From the NCBI RefSeq assembly GCF_003268775.1, contig NZ_QLSU01000023.1, forward strand, positions 62,001-126,000: a stretch of 64,000 bases of DNA, written 5' to 3'. Position numbers and translations under genes: made by a program. The notes beneath the pieces are model-generated. The model worked only from the letters and a program-made list of their open reading frames with translations, was not told where the DNA came from and did not search any database. Of the stretch, positions 54,257 through 63,025 are shown piece by piece (within the stretch, counting starts at the first letter, position 1; each line of letters starts with the position of its first letter). Source of the stretch: Paraburkholderia unamae (GTDB lineage: Bacteria; Pseudomonadota; Gammaproteobacteria; Burkholderiales; Burkholderiaceae).

Positions 54257-55084
54257 ATGAACGACGCCCGCCCCAGGCTCCTCTCGGAACGCATCGCAGG
54301 CGCCGGATTGCGACTGCATAGCGCGCTGATCCTCTTCTTCCTCGTCGCGCCGATTCTCGCGATCGTGCCGCTCTCGTTCAATTCGGGCTCGTTCTTCTCG
54401 TACCCGATGCAGGGCTGGTCGCTGCGCTGGTACGAGCAGGCGTTGAGCTCGCCGGACTGGCAGCGCGCGTTTGCGAACAGCCTCGGCATCGGCGCGGCGT
54501 CCACCTTGATCGCCACCGTGCTCGGCACGCTCGCGGCGCTCGGCCTGAGCCGCCCCGGCTTTCCGCTGCGCGCCATCGTCATGCCGCTCATCATTTCGCC
54601 GATGATCGTGCCCATCGTCGTGGTCGCGGCCGGCTTCTATCTCGTGTTCGCGCCGCTCGGCCTCGTGAATTCGTATCTGGGCGTGGTGCTTTCGCACGCG
54701 GCGCTCGGCACGCCGTTCGTCGTCATCACCGTGACGGCGTCGCTGCTGTCGTTCGATCAAAGCCTCCTGCGCGCGGCGTCCGGGCTCGGCGCGCGGCCGT
54801 GGGTGGCGTTTCGCCGCGTGACGCTGCCGCTGATCCTGCCCGCCGTGGCGACGGGCAGCATCTTCGCGTTCGCGACCTCGTTCGACGAGGTGATCGTGAT
54901 TCTCTTTATCGGCGGCCCCGATCAGCGCACCGTGCCGCGCCAGATGTGGAGCGGCATACGCGATCAGATCGATCCGTCGATTCTCGCCGTCGCGACGCTG
55001 CTGATGATCTTCGCCGTCGCGCTGCTCGCCAGCATGAACTGGCTGCGCAAGCGCGCGCAGATGGCAAGCGGCGCGATGAGTTGA
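54257..55084 (+). CDS. Spermidine/putrescine-type ABC transporter permease (PotC-like)
   Basis: A 275-residue inner-membrane permease of the PotC/PotH-like group, with FLVAPILAIVPLSFNSGSFF, WYEQALSSPDWQRAFANSLG, MPLIISPMIVPIVVVAAGFY and the loop RAASGLGARPWVAFRRVTLP. It completes the four-part importer of the polyamine or quaternary-amine type. The last gene of this plus-strand run, it converges on the GMC oxidoreductase gene 18 bases away. Confidence 0.92.
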   Translation: MNDARPRLLSERIAGAGLRLHSALILFFLVAPILAIVPLSFNSGSFFSYPMQGWSLRWYEQALSSPDWQRAFANSLGIGAASTLIATVLGTLAALGLSRPGFPLRAIVMPLIISPMIVPIVVVAAGFYLVFAPLGLVNSYLGVVLSHAALGTPFVVITVTASLLSFDQSLLRAASGLGARPWVAFRRVTLPLILPAVATGSIFAFATSFDEVIVILFIGGPDQRTVPRQMWSGIRDQIDPSILAVATLLMIFAVALLASMNWLRKRAQMASGAMS

Positions 55085-55102
55085 CCGGGCGGGCGTGTGA
55101 GG

Positions 55103-56716
55103 TCAGGTCACGCCAAGGATATGGTCCGCCGCTTTCTCCGCGATCATGATGGTCGGGGCGTTGGTGTTACCCGAGGGAATGAACGGCATGACCGAAGCAT
55201 CGACGACACGCAGGCCGTCGAGACCGATCACGCGCAGATCGGGCGTCACGACGCTCTCGCGATCGTCAGCCGGCCCCATCCGGCAGGTGCCCACGGGGTG
55301 GTGGTCGGTCTTGGCGCTCGCGCAGGCGTACTGGAACAGATCGTCGTCCGTTTGCCGTTGCGGCCCGGGCAAGACCTCCCTGGACACATATTTCGCCAAG
55401 GCCGGTTGCGCCATGATCTCTCGTGCAAGGCGTAGCCCCTTGAGCGCCTTCTCGCGGTCCTGCGGTTCGGCCCAGTAATTCGGGTCGATCAGCGGCGCGG
55501 CAAGCGGGTCGGCGCTGCCCAGCCTCACCGTGCCGCGCGATTGCGGCCGCATATAGGCGGTGTTCAACGTGATGCCCGCGCCGCTCAGCGCCGCAACGCC
55601 CGCCTCGATTCCCGAACCGAGCCCCAGGTGGAACTGGATGTCCGGCGAACGCGCCGACTCACTGCCGTCCGCGTACCAGAAGCCGCCCGTTTCGAACAGG
55701 CTCGAAGCCGCGGGGCCACGCTTGAACAGCAAATATTCGAGCCCCGCCAGCGCCGCGTAATGCGCGCGGTTGTACTTGTCGTAGGTATGGTCCCCCGTGC
55801 ATTGGCCGATCACGAACAGGTCGAGATGGTCCTGGAGATTAGCCCCCACGACCGGCAGATCGTGCGCGACTCGCACGCCCACTGAAGCCAGATGATCGGC
55901 GGGCCCGATCCCGGACTGCATCAATAGCTTCGGAGTGCCAATGGCCCCCGAACTGACGATCACTTCGCGCGCGGCACGCAACGCAACCGGTGTTTGCGAA
56001 TCGCCGCCGGTCATCGTGACGCCGGTCACGCGCGAGCCTTGCAGATCGAGCCGCAGCACGGTCGCGCGAAGGCGCACCGAGAGATTCGGCCGGCTCAGTG
56101 CCGGTCTCAGGAAGCCGACGGATGCGGAAGCGCGTTGCGCGTCGCGCTGGGTGAGCTGGTAGTAGCCCAGCCCCGCCTGGCTCGCGCCGTTGAAATCCGC
56201 GTTGAAGGGAATACCCAACTCCTGCCCCGCCTGAAAGAAGGCTTCGCACACGGGCAACGGGCTAACCGGATTCGATACGCCGAGCGGGCCGCCATAGCCG
56301 TGGTATTCGTTGGCGAACCGCTGGTTATGCTCCGAGCGCCTGAAATAGGGAAGCACGTCGCGGTAGCTCCATCCCCGCGCGCCGCCCAGCGTTTCCCACT
56401 CGTCATAGTCCGCGGCGGCGCCGCGCGCGTACACCTGCGCGTTGATCGACGAGCCGCCGCCGATCACCTTCGCCTGCGTGAAGCGCAACACGCGCTGGCC
56501 GAGATGCCTCTGCGGCACCGTGTGCCACCCCCACGAGCCGATGCCCTTCGTCATCTTGGCGAACCCGGCGGGCATGCGATAAAACGGATGACGATCGCCA
56601 CCGCCGGCTTCGAGCAGCAGGACCGTCACCGAAGGATCTTCACTCAGCCGGTTCGCGAGAACACATCCCGCAGAACCGCCGCCGACGATAATGTAGTCGT
56701 AGGTTGCGTTTGTCAT
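55103..56716 (-). CDS. GMC-family FAD oxidoreductase (choline-dehydrogenase-like)
   Basis: A 537-residue GMC enzyme. The FAD-binding motif is IIVGGGSAGCVLANRLSED, the GMC signature region is GGGSSINAQVYARGAAADYD, and the active-site His region is in HPVGTCRMGPADD near the end, followed by NTNAPTIMIAEKAADHI. It oxidises an alcohol to an aldehyde or ketone; choline, aliphatic or aromatic alcohols and sugars are all possible. In this minus-strand operon with a sugar importer and two alcohol dehydrogenases a sugar or polyol substrate is plausible. It is the last gene of the operon. Confidence 0.9.
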   Translation of the reverse strand: MTNATYDYIIVGGGSAGCVLANRLSEDPSVTVLLLEAGGGDRHPFYRMPAGFAKMTKGIGSWGWHTVPQRHLGQRVLRFTQAKVIGGGSSINAQVYARGAAADYDEWETLGGARGWSYRDVLPYFRRSEHNQRFANEYHGYGGPLGVSNPVSPLPVCEAFFQAGQELGIPFNADFNGASQAGLGYYQLTQRDAQRASASVGFLRPALSRPNLSVRLRATVLRLDLQGSRVTGVTMTGGDSQTPVALRAAREVIVSSGAIGTPKLLMQSGIGPADHLASVGVRVAHDLPVVGANLQDHLDLFVIGQCTGDHTYDKYNRAHYAALAGLEYLLFKRGPAASSLFETGGFWYADGSESARSPDIQFHLGLGSGIEAGVAALSGAGITLNTAYMRPQSRGTVRLGSADPLAAPLIDPNYWAEPQDREKALKGLRLAREIMAQPALAKYVSREVLPGPQRQTDDDLFQYACASAKTDHHPVGTCRMGPADDRESVVTPDLRVIGLDGLRVVDASVMPFIPSGNTNAPTIMIAEKAADHILGVT

Positions 56717-56743
56717 GTTACGAGCGAGAGCATCACAGAGTCG

Positions 56744-57754
56744 TCAGTGGGCGGCGGCGTCAAGCCAGTCGAACACCACGAACGGTGGGTCGACTTCGCC
56801 CGTACGCAGCGCGCCGTAAATGTCGCCGGCGTGCTCCGGGTTCGCGTGGCGAAACAGCCCCTCGACGGGAAAACGTCCCTCGCCCAGCCAACGCACCGCG
56901 TGCGTGAGGCCCGAGAGGATGCTGTGGGCGCTGTTGTTGTAGCCTCCGGTGAGTGCCTCCCAGCGAAACGGCTGGCGCAGAAGGGGCAACTCCCATTCCC
57001 AGCCGCTGCGCAGATGGACGAAGCCGCCGAAGACCGCGTCGAGCAGTTCGTGCGCGCTCGCGTCGCTGCGGCGTCGCCAGGGCACGCCGACCAGCACGAC
57101 CTCGCCGCCCTGGCGCACCATGCGGCATGCGTCCAGCACGGCTTGCTCGTGGCCCGAGCAGTCCACCATCAGCGCTACGTTCCCGAGCAGCTTCGCGTGA
57201 TCGAGGGGCATCGCCGCGAACGCCGCTTCAATGCCCGACGCAAGCACGCGCTCACGGCGCACGGCATCGGGCTCGACAACGAAGACCCGGTAGCCGCCAA
57301 GACGGAACAGATGCGCCGCGAGATAGCCGACCGGGCCCGCGCCGCCTATGCCGACCCAGTCGCCGGGGCGCGCGCGCGTCGTCATCAGCGTCGTCATGGA
57401 AACGCCGATCAGCCGGGCGAGCAGTGCCTCGCGCACCGCCATGTGCGGTTCGATCGGCACCGTGTAGCGGACATCCACTTGCTGAAAGCTGCGGTGCGGC
57501 CCCATGCAAAGCCGCCGTTCGCCCTTCGCCACGCCGGACACCGCGCTACCCGCCGCTTCGACTTCGAACACCGCGGCGTAGCCGGGCCGCACGGGAAACG
57601 GCCCGTTGTCGGACCAGGCCAGCTCGGTTCCCGGGCTCACCAGCGTCGCGATCGTCCTGCCGCGCACTTCATGCGCGCCCAGGTTTTCCGGCTGCGCACA
57701 CGGCTCAAAGACGATCTCGCCGCGAGCCGGAAAGACAATCTCCCGCTCCTGCAT
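56744..57754 (-). CDS. Medium-chain dehydrogenase/reductase without obvious zinc ligands
   Basis: A 336-residue MDR-superfamily protein. The Rossmann motif is GIGGAGPVGYLAAHLFRLGG and the N-terminal GroES-like part has ATLVSPGTELAWSDNGPFPV and PGYAAVFEVEAAG. The catalytic-zinc pattern of alcohol dehydrogenases (Cys in GxCxTD and GHE) and the structural four-Cys lobe are not present. It may belong to a zinc-independent sugar or bacteriochlorophyllide-dehydrogenase-like branch. The start at 57754 has AGGAGGGGTGAGCC; the longer frame upstream overlaps the VOC gene. It lies between the VOC and GMC genes in the operon. Confidence 0.75.
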   Translation of the reverse strand: MQEREIVFPARGEIVFEPCAQPENLGAHEVRGRTIATLVSPGTELAWSDNGPFPVRPGYAAVFEVEAAGSAVSGVAKGERRLCMGPHRSFQQVDVRYTVPIEPHMAVREALLARLIGVSMTTLMTTRARPGDWVGIGGAGPVGYLAAHLFRLGGYRVFVVEPDAVRRERVLASGIEAAFAAMPLDHAKLLGNVALMVDCSGHEQAVLDACRMVRQGGEVVLVGVPWRRRSDASAHELLDAVFGGFVHLRSGWEWELPLLRQPFRWEALTGGYNNSAHSILSGLTHAVRWLGEGRFPVEGLFRHANPEHAGDIYGALRTGEVDPPFVVFDWLDAAAH

Positions 57755-57789
57755 CGGCTCACCCCTCCTTTTCGCGCTCGTGGCCCCGG

Positions 57790-58308
57790 TCATTGCGCGG
57801 GCCCCACCGGGGACCAGAGCTTCGGAGCGCCTTCGCGCTCGTACGCGAGCGCATGGCGGTGGCTGACCAGTTCGAGAAATTGCCCCCACGGCGCGCGCAA
57901 ATACACCCATGTCAGCCCGGCCATCGGACCGGTCTCGACGTCGGTCGGGCCTTCGAGCACGTCCACGCCCGCTTCGCGCAGGCGCGTTGCCGCGCCGTGC
58001 GCGTCGTCCACCTGAAACGCCAGATGGAAGCCGCCCGCTTCGCTGTTGCGCTTGAGCGGGGCGTCGTTCGAATCGCCTGAGTAGCGAAACAGTTCGAGAT
58101 TCGTCCCGTTGCCGCAACGCAGGACCTTGATGTCCTCGATTCGGCAGTGCTCCGGCACGCCGAGCCGCCGTTTCATGAAGGCGTCGTCGGCCTCGATCCG
58201 GCCCGTCTCCATCACGGTCACCGCGCCGAATACCTTCGCGAAGAACGCCACCGCCTCGTCGAGATCCGGGACGGTGAAACCGATGTGCTCCAGTCCATGC
58301 ACTTTCAT
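57790..58308 (-). CDS. VOC-superfamily (glyoxalase-like) protein
   Basis: A 172-residue vicinal-oxygen-chelate protein with the four metal-ligand positions typical of the fold: His in GLEHIGFTVPDLDEAV, Glu in TNLELFRYSG, His in GGFHLAFQVDDAHGAA and Glu in WGQFLELVSHRHA. It could act as a lyase, isomerase or dioxygenase. AGGAGGCAAGGC precedes the ATG at 58308. It is the next gene after the binding-protein gene of the sugar importer (34-base gap). Confidence 0.87.
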   Translation of the reverse strand: MKVHGLEHIGFTVPDLDEAVAFFAKVFGAVTVMETGRIEADDAFMKRRLGVPEHCRIEDIKVLRCGNGTNLELFRYSGDSNDAPLKRNSEAGGFHLAFQVDDAHGAATRLREAGVDVLEGPTDVETGPMAGLTWVYLRAPWGQFLELVSHRHALAYEREGAPKLWSPVGPAQ

Positions 58309-58342
58309 GCCTTGCCTCCTGATGGTCCTATGGCGCGCGTCG

Positions 58343-59284
58343 TCAAAAGGCCGGCTTGACCGAATCCACATTCGCCTTCGTGACCCGCACCGTGGGCAGC
58401 GTGATCTTCGGCGGCACTTTCTCGCCCTTCAGAATGCGCAGGGCGACCTGCATGCCCTCCGTGCCTGCGGGCGGATAGAGCCAGGTCGCCAGTTCGTCGC
58501 CTGCGCGAATCGCGTCGAACTCTTCCTTCTGGCCATCCAGGCCCACCACCTTGATTTCCTTCGAGCGTCCCGCTTCCTTGATCGCCTGAATCGCACCCAG
58601 CGCCATCTCGCCATTGGCGGCAAACACGATATCGACCGTCCCGGCCGGGTGAGCCTGAAGAATGTTCTGCATGACTGAATAAGCCTTTGGACGGCGATAA
58701 TCGCCCGGCTGTTGTGCGACCACCTTGATGTCGGGATACGTCTTCGTCACCGCCTCCATGCCGCCGACGCGATTGAGCGACGTCTCGTCGCCGGGAATGC
58801 CCTCCAGCACGACGAGATTGCCCTTGGGCTTGCCGTTTTTCTGCGTGAGCGTTTCGACGATGAAATGACCCGCATCGGTGCCGAGCGCCCGGTTGTCGCC
58901 GGAAACCATGGTGACCGCGCCCGCGTTCTCGATGGGCTTGCCAACGAACATGTAGGGCACGCCGCGCTCCTTGAGCGATTCGAGTTCCTGGCGCAGCCCT
59001 TCGGCCTTCGCCGCCTGCACGAGGAGCAGTTTGATGCCTTTGGACTCCATGTCCTCGATTCCGGCGATCTGCGTGGCCACGCTGCCCTGGCCGTCGGTCG
59101 CGATCAGGTTCACGCCGGCCGCGCGCGCCACCGCCTCGATCTGGCGGCGCTCGGTGGCCAGCCACGGATGGTCGAGGCTCTCCTGCGAAAGACCCACGGT
59201 ATCGGCAGCTTGCGCGCCCGCGGCGGTTCCTGCGGCGAGCGAAAGCGCCACCGCGCAGCGTACGAATCTGGATTGCAGCATCAT
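58343..59284 (-). CDS. Sugar ABC transporter, substrate-binding protein (RbsB-like)
   Basis: A 313-residue Peripla_BP_4-type binding protein with a signal peptide cleaved near AQA (about residue 26). It has DTVGLSQESLDHPWLATERR, the hinge region VTMVSGDNRALGTDAGHFIV, KPKGNLVVLEGIPGD and VFAANGEMALGAIQAIKEAG, typical of ribose, xylose and similar binders. The ligand is unknown. The permease and ATPase genes are immediately upstream in the operon (60340-61818 ATPase, 59344-60336 permease). Confidence 0.92.
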   Translation of the reverse strand: MMLQSRFVRCAVALSLAAGTAAGAQAADTVGLSQESLDHPWLATERRQIEAVARAAGVNLIATDGQGSVATQIAGIEDMESKGIKLLLVQAAKAEGLRQELESLKERGVPYMFVGKPIENAGAVTMVSGDNRALGTDAGHFIVETLTQKNGKPKGNLVVLEGIPGDETSLNRVGGMEAVTKTYPDIKVVAQQPGDYRRPKAYSVMQNILQAHPAGTVDIVFAANGEMALGAIQAIKEAGRSKEIKVVGLDGQKEEFDAIRAGDELATWLYPPAGTEGMQVALRILKGEKVPPKITLPTVRVTKANVDSVKPAF

Positions 59285-59343
59285 CGTCTCCTTGCTTGAT
59301 CGTATGGATGGTTCAATGAATTCAACGGCCGCTTTTCGGGCAC

Positions 59344-60336
59344 TTATCGCCCTTTCGTGCGGCCGATCCGGGCGTGGATCAGGACAGCCCCCACGATAAT
59401 CGCGCCCTTCACAATCAACTGCGTATAGGCGGGGATGTTCAACAGGTTCAGCAAATTATTCAGTACACCGATCATCATCACGCCGATCACCGTTCCGCCT
59501 ATGCTGCCGGAACCGCCCATCAGGCTCGTGCCGCCCACCACCACGGCGGCAATGGCATCGAGCTCCAGCCCCTTGCCCAGGTTCGCCTCGCCGATGTTCA
59601 ACTGCGTGGCCATCACCACGCCGCCAATTCCCGCGAACGCGCCCGAGATGCAATAGGCGATCACGCGCACGCGGTCCACCGGCACGCCCGAGAGGCGCGC
59701 CGCCTCGGCATTGCCGCCCACGGCGTAGATGTGCCGACCAAAGCGCGTTTTGCGCAGCACGAGCGCGCTCAACGCGGTCATGACGACGAACACGATCGCC
59801 TGAACGGGCACGCCCGCGAGCTTGCCGCGCCCGATCCACGCCAGCCCCGGCGACACGCCGATCAGCGGCTGACCGTCCGACCATGCGAGCCCCACGCCCA
59901 CGAGCGCGGTCATCATGCCGAGCGTGACGATGAAGGGCTGAATGCGCCCGCGCGTCGTGATGACCCCGTTGACCCAGCCGCAAACCAGCGCGACGAACAC
60001 GCCGCCGAACAAGGCCGCAACGCCGCCGTACGGCTTGAGGCTCGCCACCGCCAGGGTGGCGAGACCCAGAATCGAACCCACCGAGAGATCGATGCCGGCA
60101 GTGAGAATGACGAACGTCATGCCGAGCGAAACGAGCCCGACAACCGAGACCTGCCGCACGACGTTGAGCAGGTTGTCGACGCTCAGAAACACCGGCGAAG
60201 ACAACGCGGCGGCGGCGCATAAAAGCAGAAATATCGCCACGATCCCGTAGCGCTGGATAAGCTGGATGCGGCGGTAGCTCCGATCCGAAAAGCGTGCGGT
60301 CGCCAAACCCTGGGGGACCGGTTCTGCAATTGCCAT
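59344..60336 (-). CDS. Sugar ABC transporter permease (RbsC-like)
   Basis: A 330-residue RbsC/AraH-type permease with about eight to ten hydrophobic segments. Family blocks: FLSVDNLLNVVRQVSVVGLV, SLGMTFVILTAGIDLSVGSI, GRIQPFIVTLGMMTALVGVG, YAVGGNAEAARLSGVPVDRV and GLELDAIAAVVVGGTSLMGG, the last being the highly conserved motif of the group. Three bases separate it from the ATPase stop, so it is tightly linked. Confidence 0.93.
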   Translation of the reverse strand: MAIAEPVPQGLATARFSDRSYRRIQLIQRYGIVAIFLLLCAAAALSSPVFLSVDNLLNVVRQVSVVGLVSLGMTFVILTAGIDLSVGSILGLATLAVASLKPYGGVAALFGGVFVALVCGWVNGVITTRGRIQPFIVTLGMMTALVGVGLAWSDGQPLIGVSPGLAWIGRGKLAGVPVQAIVFVVMTALSALVLRKTRFGRHIYAVGGNAEAARLSGVPVDRVRVIAYCISGAFAGIGGVVMATQLNIGEANLGKGLELDAIAAVVVGGTSLMGGSGSIGGTVIGVMMIGVLNNLLNLLNIPAYTQLIVKGAIIVGAVLIHARIGRTKGR

Positions 60337-60339
60337 GGT

Positions 60340-61818
60340 TCACCTCGCCATCAGTTGAAGAACGGACACTTCCGTCGCGTCGCGGCCCGGCAGTTCGCCG
60401 GAAACCCGGCCATCGCGCAGCACGACGATTCGATCGGCCAGCCCGAGAAGTTCGGGAAGCTCGGAGGAAATCAGCAAGACCGCTTTGCCGCTGCGCGCGA
60501 TCTCGTCGATCAGCCGGTAGAACTCGGCCTTCGCGCCCACGTCCACGCCGCGCGTGGGTTCGTCGAGTATCAGCAAGGTGGTGTCATGCGCCATCCACTT
60601 GCCGAACACGACTTTCTGCTGGTTGCCGCCGGAAAGCGTGCCCACAGGCACCTCGGAGCCCGCAGCCGACACCGCGAGGCGCCGGCACACGGCATCGACC
60701 TGTGAGCGCTCGCGGCGCTTGTCGACGAAGCCGAACCGGCTCACGCGCGCCAGCGTGGGCAGCATGGCGTTTTCGCGGATGCTCAGGCCGAGCACGAGGC
60801 CCTGGGCCTTGCGATCCTCCGGCACGAGCGCCACGCCGGCTTCGATGGCCTCGGCCGCCGACTTTGGCCGATGCGCGCGCCCCGCCAGCGTCACGCTTCC
60901 CGCCGTCACACCGCCTAGCCCGAACAGCGCCCGCGCGACTTCGGTGCGCCCGGCGCCGACGAGCCCGGCGAGTCCGACCACCTCGCCCGCACGCACGGTG
61001 AACGACACGTCGTGCACGCCGCTCTCAAGCGTCAGGCCGCGCACGTCGAGCACGATTGGCGCACCATGCGCCTCACGCCGCGGCGGAAAGCGCGTATCGA
61101 CTTCGCGACCGACCATCAGGCCGATGAGCGACGCGTGATCCAGATCGGCCACCGCGCGCGTGCAAACCGCACGGCCGTCCTTGAGCACCGTGCAGGTGTC
61201 GCAAAGGTCGAAGATCTCGTCCATGCGGTGAGAGACGTACAGGATCGTGACGCCCTCTCGCGACAAGCTGCGGACGATCTCGTAGAGCAGCGTGAGTTCG
61301 TGCTCGGAGAGCGTTGCGGACGGCTCGTCCATGATCAGCACGCGTGCCGATACCGCAAGCGCGCGTGCAATTTCCACAAGCTGCTGCTGCGCGACGGAGA
61401 GCGTCGCCACGCGGCGGCGCACGTCAATCGGCGCGCCTATGCGTTCGAGCAATGCCGCGGCGTCGCGTTGCATCGTCGCGCTGTCCAGCCAGCCTCTTAC
61501 CGTGCGCTCGCGCCCGAGAAATATGTTCTCGGCCACGCTCAGCTCCGGAATGAGATTGAACTCCTGATAAATCGTCGACACGCCTGCGCTGACCGCGTCG
61601 CGGGGCGTGGACGGATTGAACGGCTCGCCGTCGAGCACCAGCGAACCTTCGTCCTGTGCCGCCGCGCCGCTCAGGATGCGGATCAGCGTGGACTTCCCGG
61701 CGCCGTTCTCGCCAACGAGCGCATGGACGGAGCCGCGCCGGCACGAAAACGACACGCCATCCAGGGCGCGCACCCCAGGATACGATTTGCCGATGCCCTT
61801 GACTTCGAGTGCGACCAT
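60340..61818 (-). CDS. Sugar ABC transporter ATPase with two ABC domains (RbsA-like)
   Basis: A 492-residue double-ABC ATPase. The first domain has Walker A GENGAGKSTLI and signature LSVAQQQLVEIARAL, with Walker B VLIMDEPSATLSEHE. The second has the degenerate Walker A GLVGAGRTEVA that is usual in this group, LSGGNQQKVVFGKWM and LLILDEPTRGVDVGAK. The insert FPPRREAHGAPIVLDV between domains is short. It energises RbsB/RbsC-like transport of a sugar or polyol. Confidence 0.93.
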   Translation of the reverse strand: MVALEVKGIGKSYPGVRALDGVSFSCRRGSVHALVGENGAGKSTLIRILSGAAAQDEGSLVLDGEPFNPSTPRDAVSAGVSTIYQEFNLIPELSVAENIFLGRERTVRGWLDSATMQRDAAALLERIGAPIDVRRRVATLSVAQQQLVEIARALAVSARVLIMDEPSATLSEHELTLLYEIVRSLSREGVTILYVSHRMDEIFDLCDTCTVLKDGRAVCTRAVADLDHASLIGLMVGREVDTRFPPRREAHGAPIVLDVRGLTLESGVHDVSFTVRAGEVVGLAGLVGAGRTEVARALFGLGGVTAGSVTLAGRAHRPKSAAEAIEAGVALVPEDRKAQGLVLGLSIRENAMLPTLARVSRFGFVDKRRERSQVDAVCRRLAVSAAGSEVPVGTLSGGNQQKVVFGKWMAHDTTLLILDEPTRGVDVGAKAEFYRLIDEIARSGKAVLLISSELPELLGLADRIVVLRDGRVSGELPGRDATEVSVLQLMAR

Positions 61819-61877
61819 TACGTACTCCTGCCTTTCATTCTGTCTCTCCCGCGCCTGCCCTAGGGAACGCGCCCGCC

Positions 61878-62900
61878 TCAGGCGACCTGCACCTGGATCT
61901 TCAGCACGCTGCGGTCCTCCGAAAGCCGGTCGAACGCCGCTTGCACGTCGTCGAGCCGGTAGACCGTGGTGAGGAACGGCGCAGTTTCGATACGCCGGTA
62001 GCCAAGAAGCGTGGCGGCCTCGTGCATGTCGTCGCCCATTCCGGCGACGCTCGCCTGAACGCCCTGCTCGCGCAGCACAAAGTCGAGCGCACTGATACGA
62101 AACGTATGTCCCGGCTTGGCGAGACCGAACGCGATCACGCGCCCGCCCGGCCGGATCAGCGTGAACGCGCGCTCATACAGGTCGGTCGAGCCGACACTTT
62201 CGACCACGACATCGGCACCGCGACCGTCCGTTGCCGCGCGCATGGCCGTTTGCGCTTCGTCCAGATCGGCGACGACGATATCGGCTCCCAGCGTTCGCGC
62301 CAGTTCCGCCCGTTCGGCGTTGGGCTCCACCAGCATCACAGGCGCGGCGCCCACGCGCAGCGCGAGTTGCAGATGCATTTGCCCGATCGGACCGCCGCCG
62401 ATCACGAGCACGCTCTCGCCCACGCGCACGTGGCTCTTGCGAAGCGCACGCACGATGCACGAGAGCGGCTCCACGAGCGCCCCCGTCTCCACAGGCATGG
62501 CCGCCGGCAGCGGCACGATGGCGTACGCCGGCACGCGAATATACTCGGCCATCCCGCCATCGATATGGATACCTAATTGAGTCACGCGTGCGCAATTCAA
62601 CACTTCGTTCTTGCGACAATAGAAGCATTCGCGGCAACCGATGTTGATATCGGCGGTCACGGCCTGGCCAATGCGCAAACCAGTCACGGCTTCGCCCAGC
62701 GTGGCGATCGTGCCGGCGAACTCATGGCCCGGAATGAGCGGCAACCGGTCACGCGAATAGTTGCCGTGATAGATATGCAGATCGGTCCCGCAAATGCCGC
62801 AGCGTTCGACCTTGATGAGGACATCGTGCGGACCGCACGCTGGAACCGGTACCTCTCGCACTTCCAGTTGGCCAGGCGCAACCAGGACTGCTGCTTTCAT
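61878..62900 (-). CDS. Zinc-dependent alcohol/polyol dehydrogenase
   Basis: A 340-residue MDR enzyme of the sorbitol/threonine dehydrogenase type. Catalytic-zinc residues are in ERCGICGTDLHIYHG and PGHEFAGTI; the structural zinc lobe is CRECFYCRKNEVLNC (Cys at C-x2-C-x2-C-x7-C). The NAD motif is VLVIGGGPIGQMHLQLAL. The start at 62900 gives MKAAVLVAPGQLEV; the longer frame upstream overlaps the aldo-keto reductase gene and is artefactual. It lies between the importer ATPase and the aldo-keto reductase, so it probably oxidises the imported polyol or an intermediate. Confidence 0.92.
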   Translation of the reverse strand: MKAAVLVAPGQLEVREVPVPACGPHDVLIKVERCGICGTDLHIYHGNYSRDRLPLIPGHEFAGTIATLGEAVTGLRIGQAVTADINIGCRECFYCRKNEVLNCARVTQLGIHIDGGMAEYIRVPAYAIVPLPAAMPVETGALVEPLSCIVRALRKSHVRVGESVLVIGGGPIGQMHLQLALRVGAAPVMLVEPNAERAELARTLGADIVVADLDEAQTAMRAATDGRGADVVVESVGSTDLYERAFTLIRPGGRVIAFGLAKPGHTFRISALDFVLREQGVQASVAGMGDDMHEAATLLGYRRIETAPFLTTVYRLDDVQAAFDRLSEDRSVLKIQVQVA

Positions 62901-63025
62901 GGCGTGACTCTCTCGCGGTGAATACGACGGGAAGAAAACGGACGACCGCGCCCCTGCCACGCGCGGGAGCGCGCGCGGCATGCCGATCGACCTTGAGCCG
63001 GGACGTTGCCCGGCACGCTCGTGGA

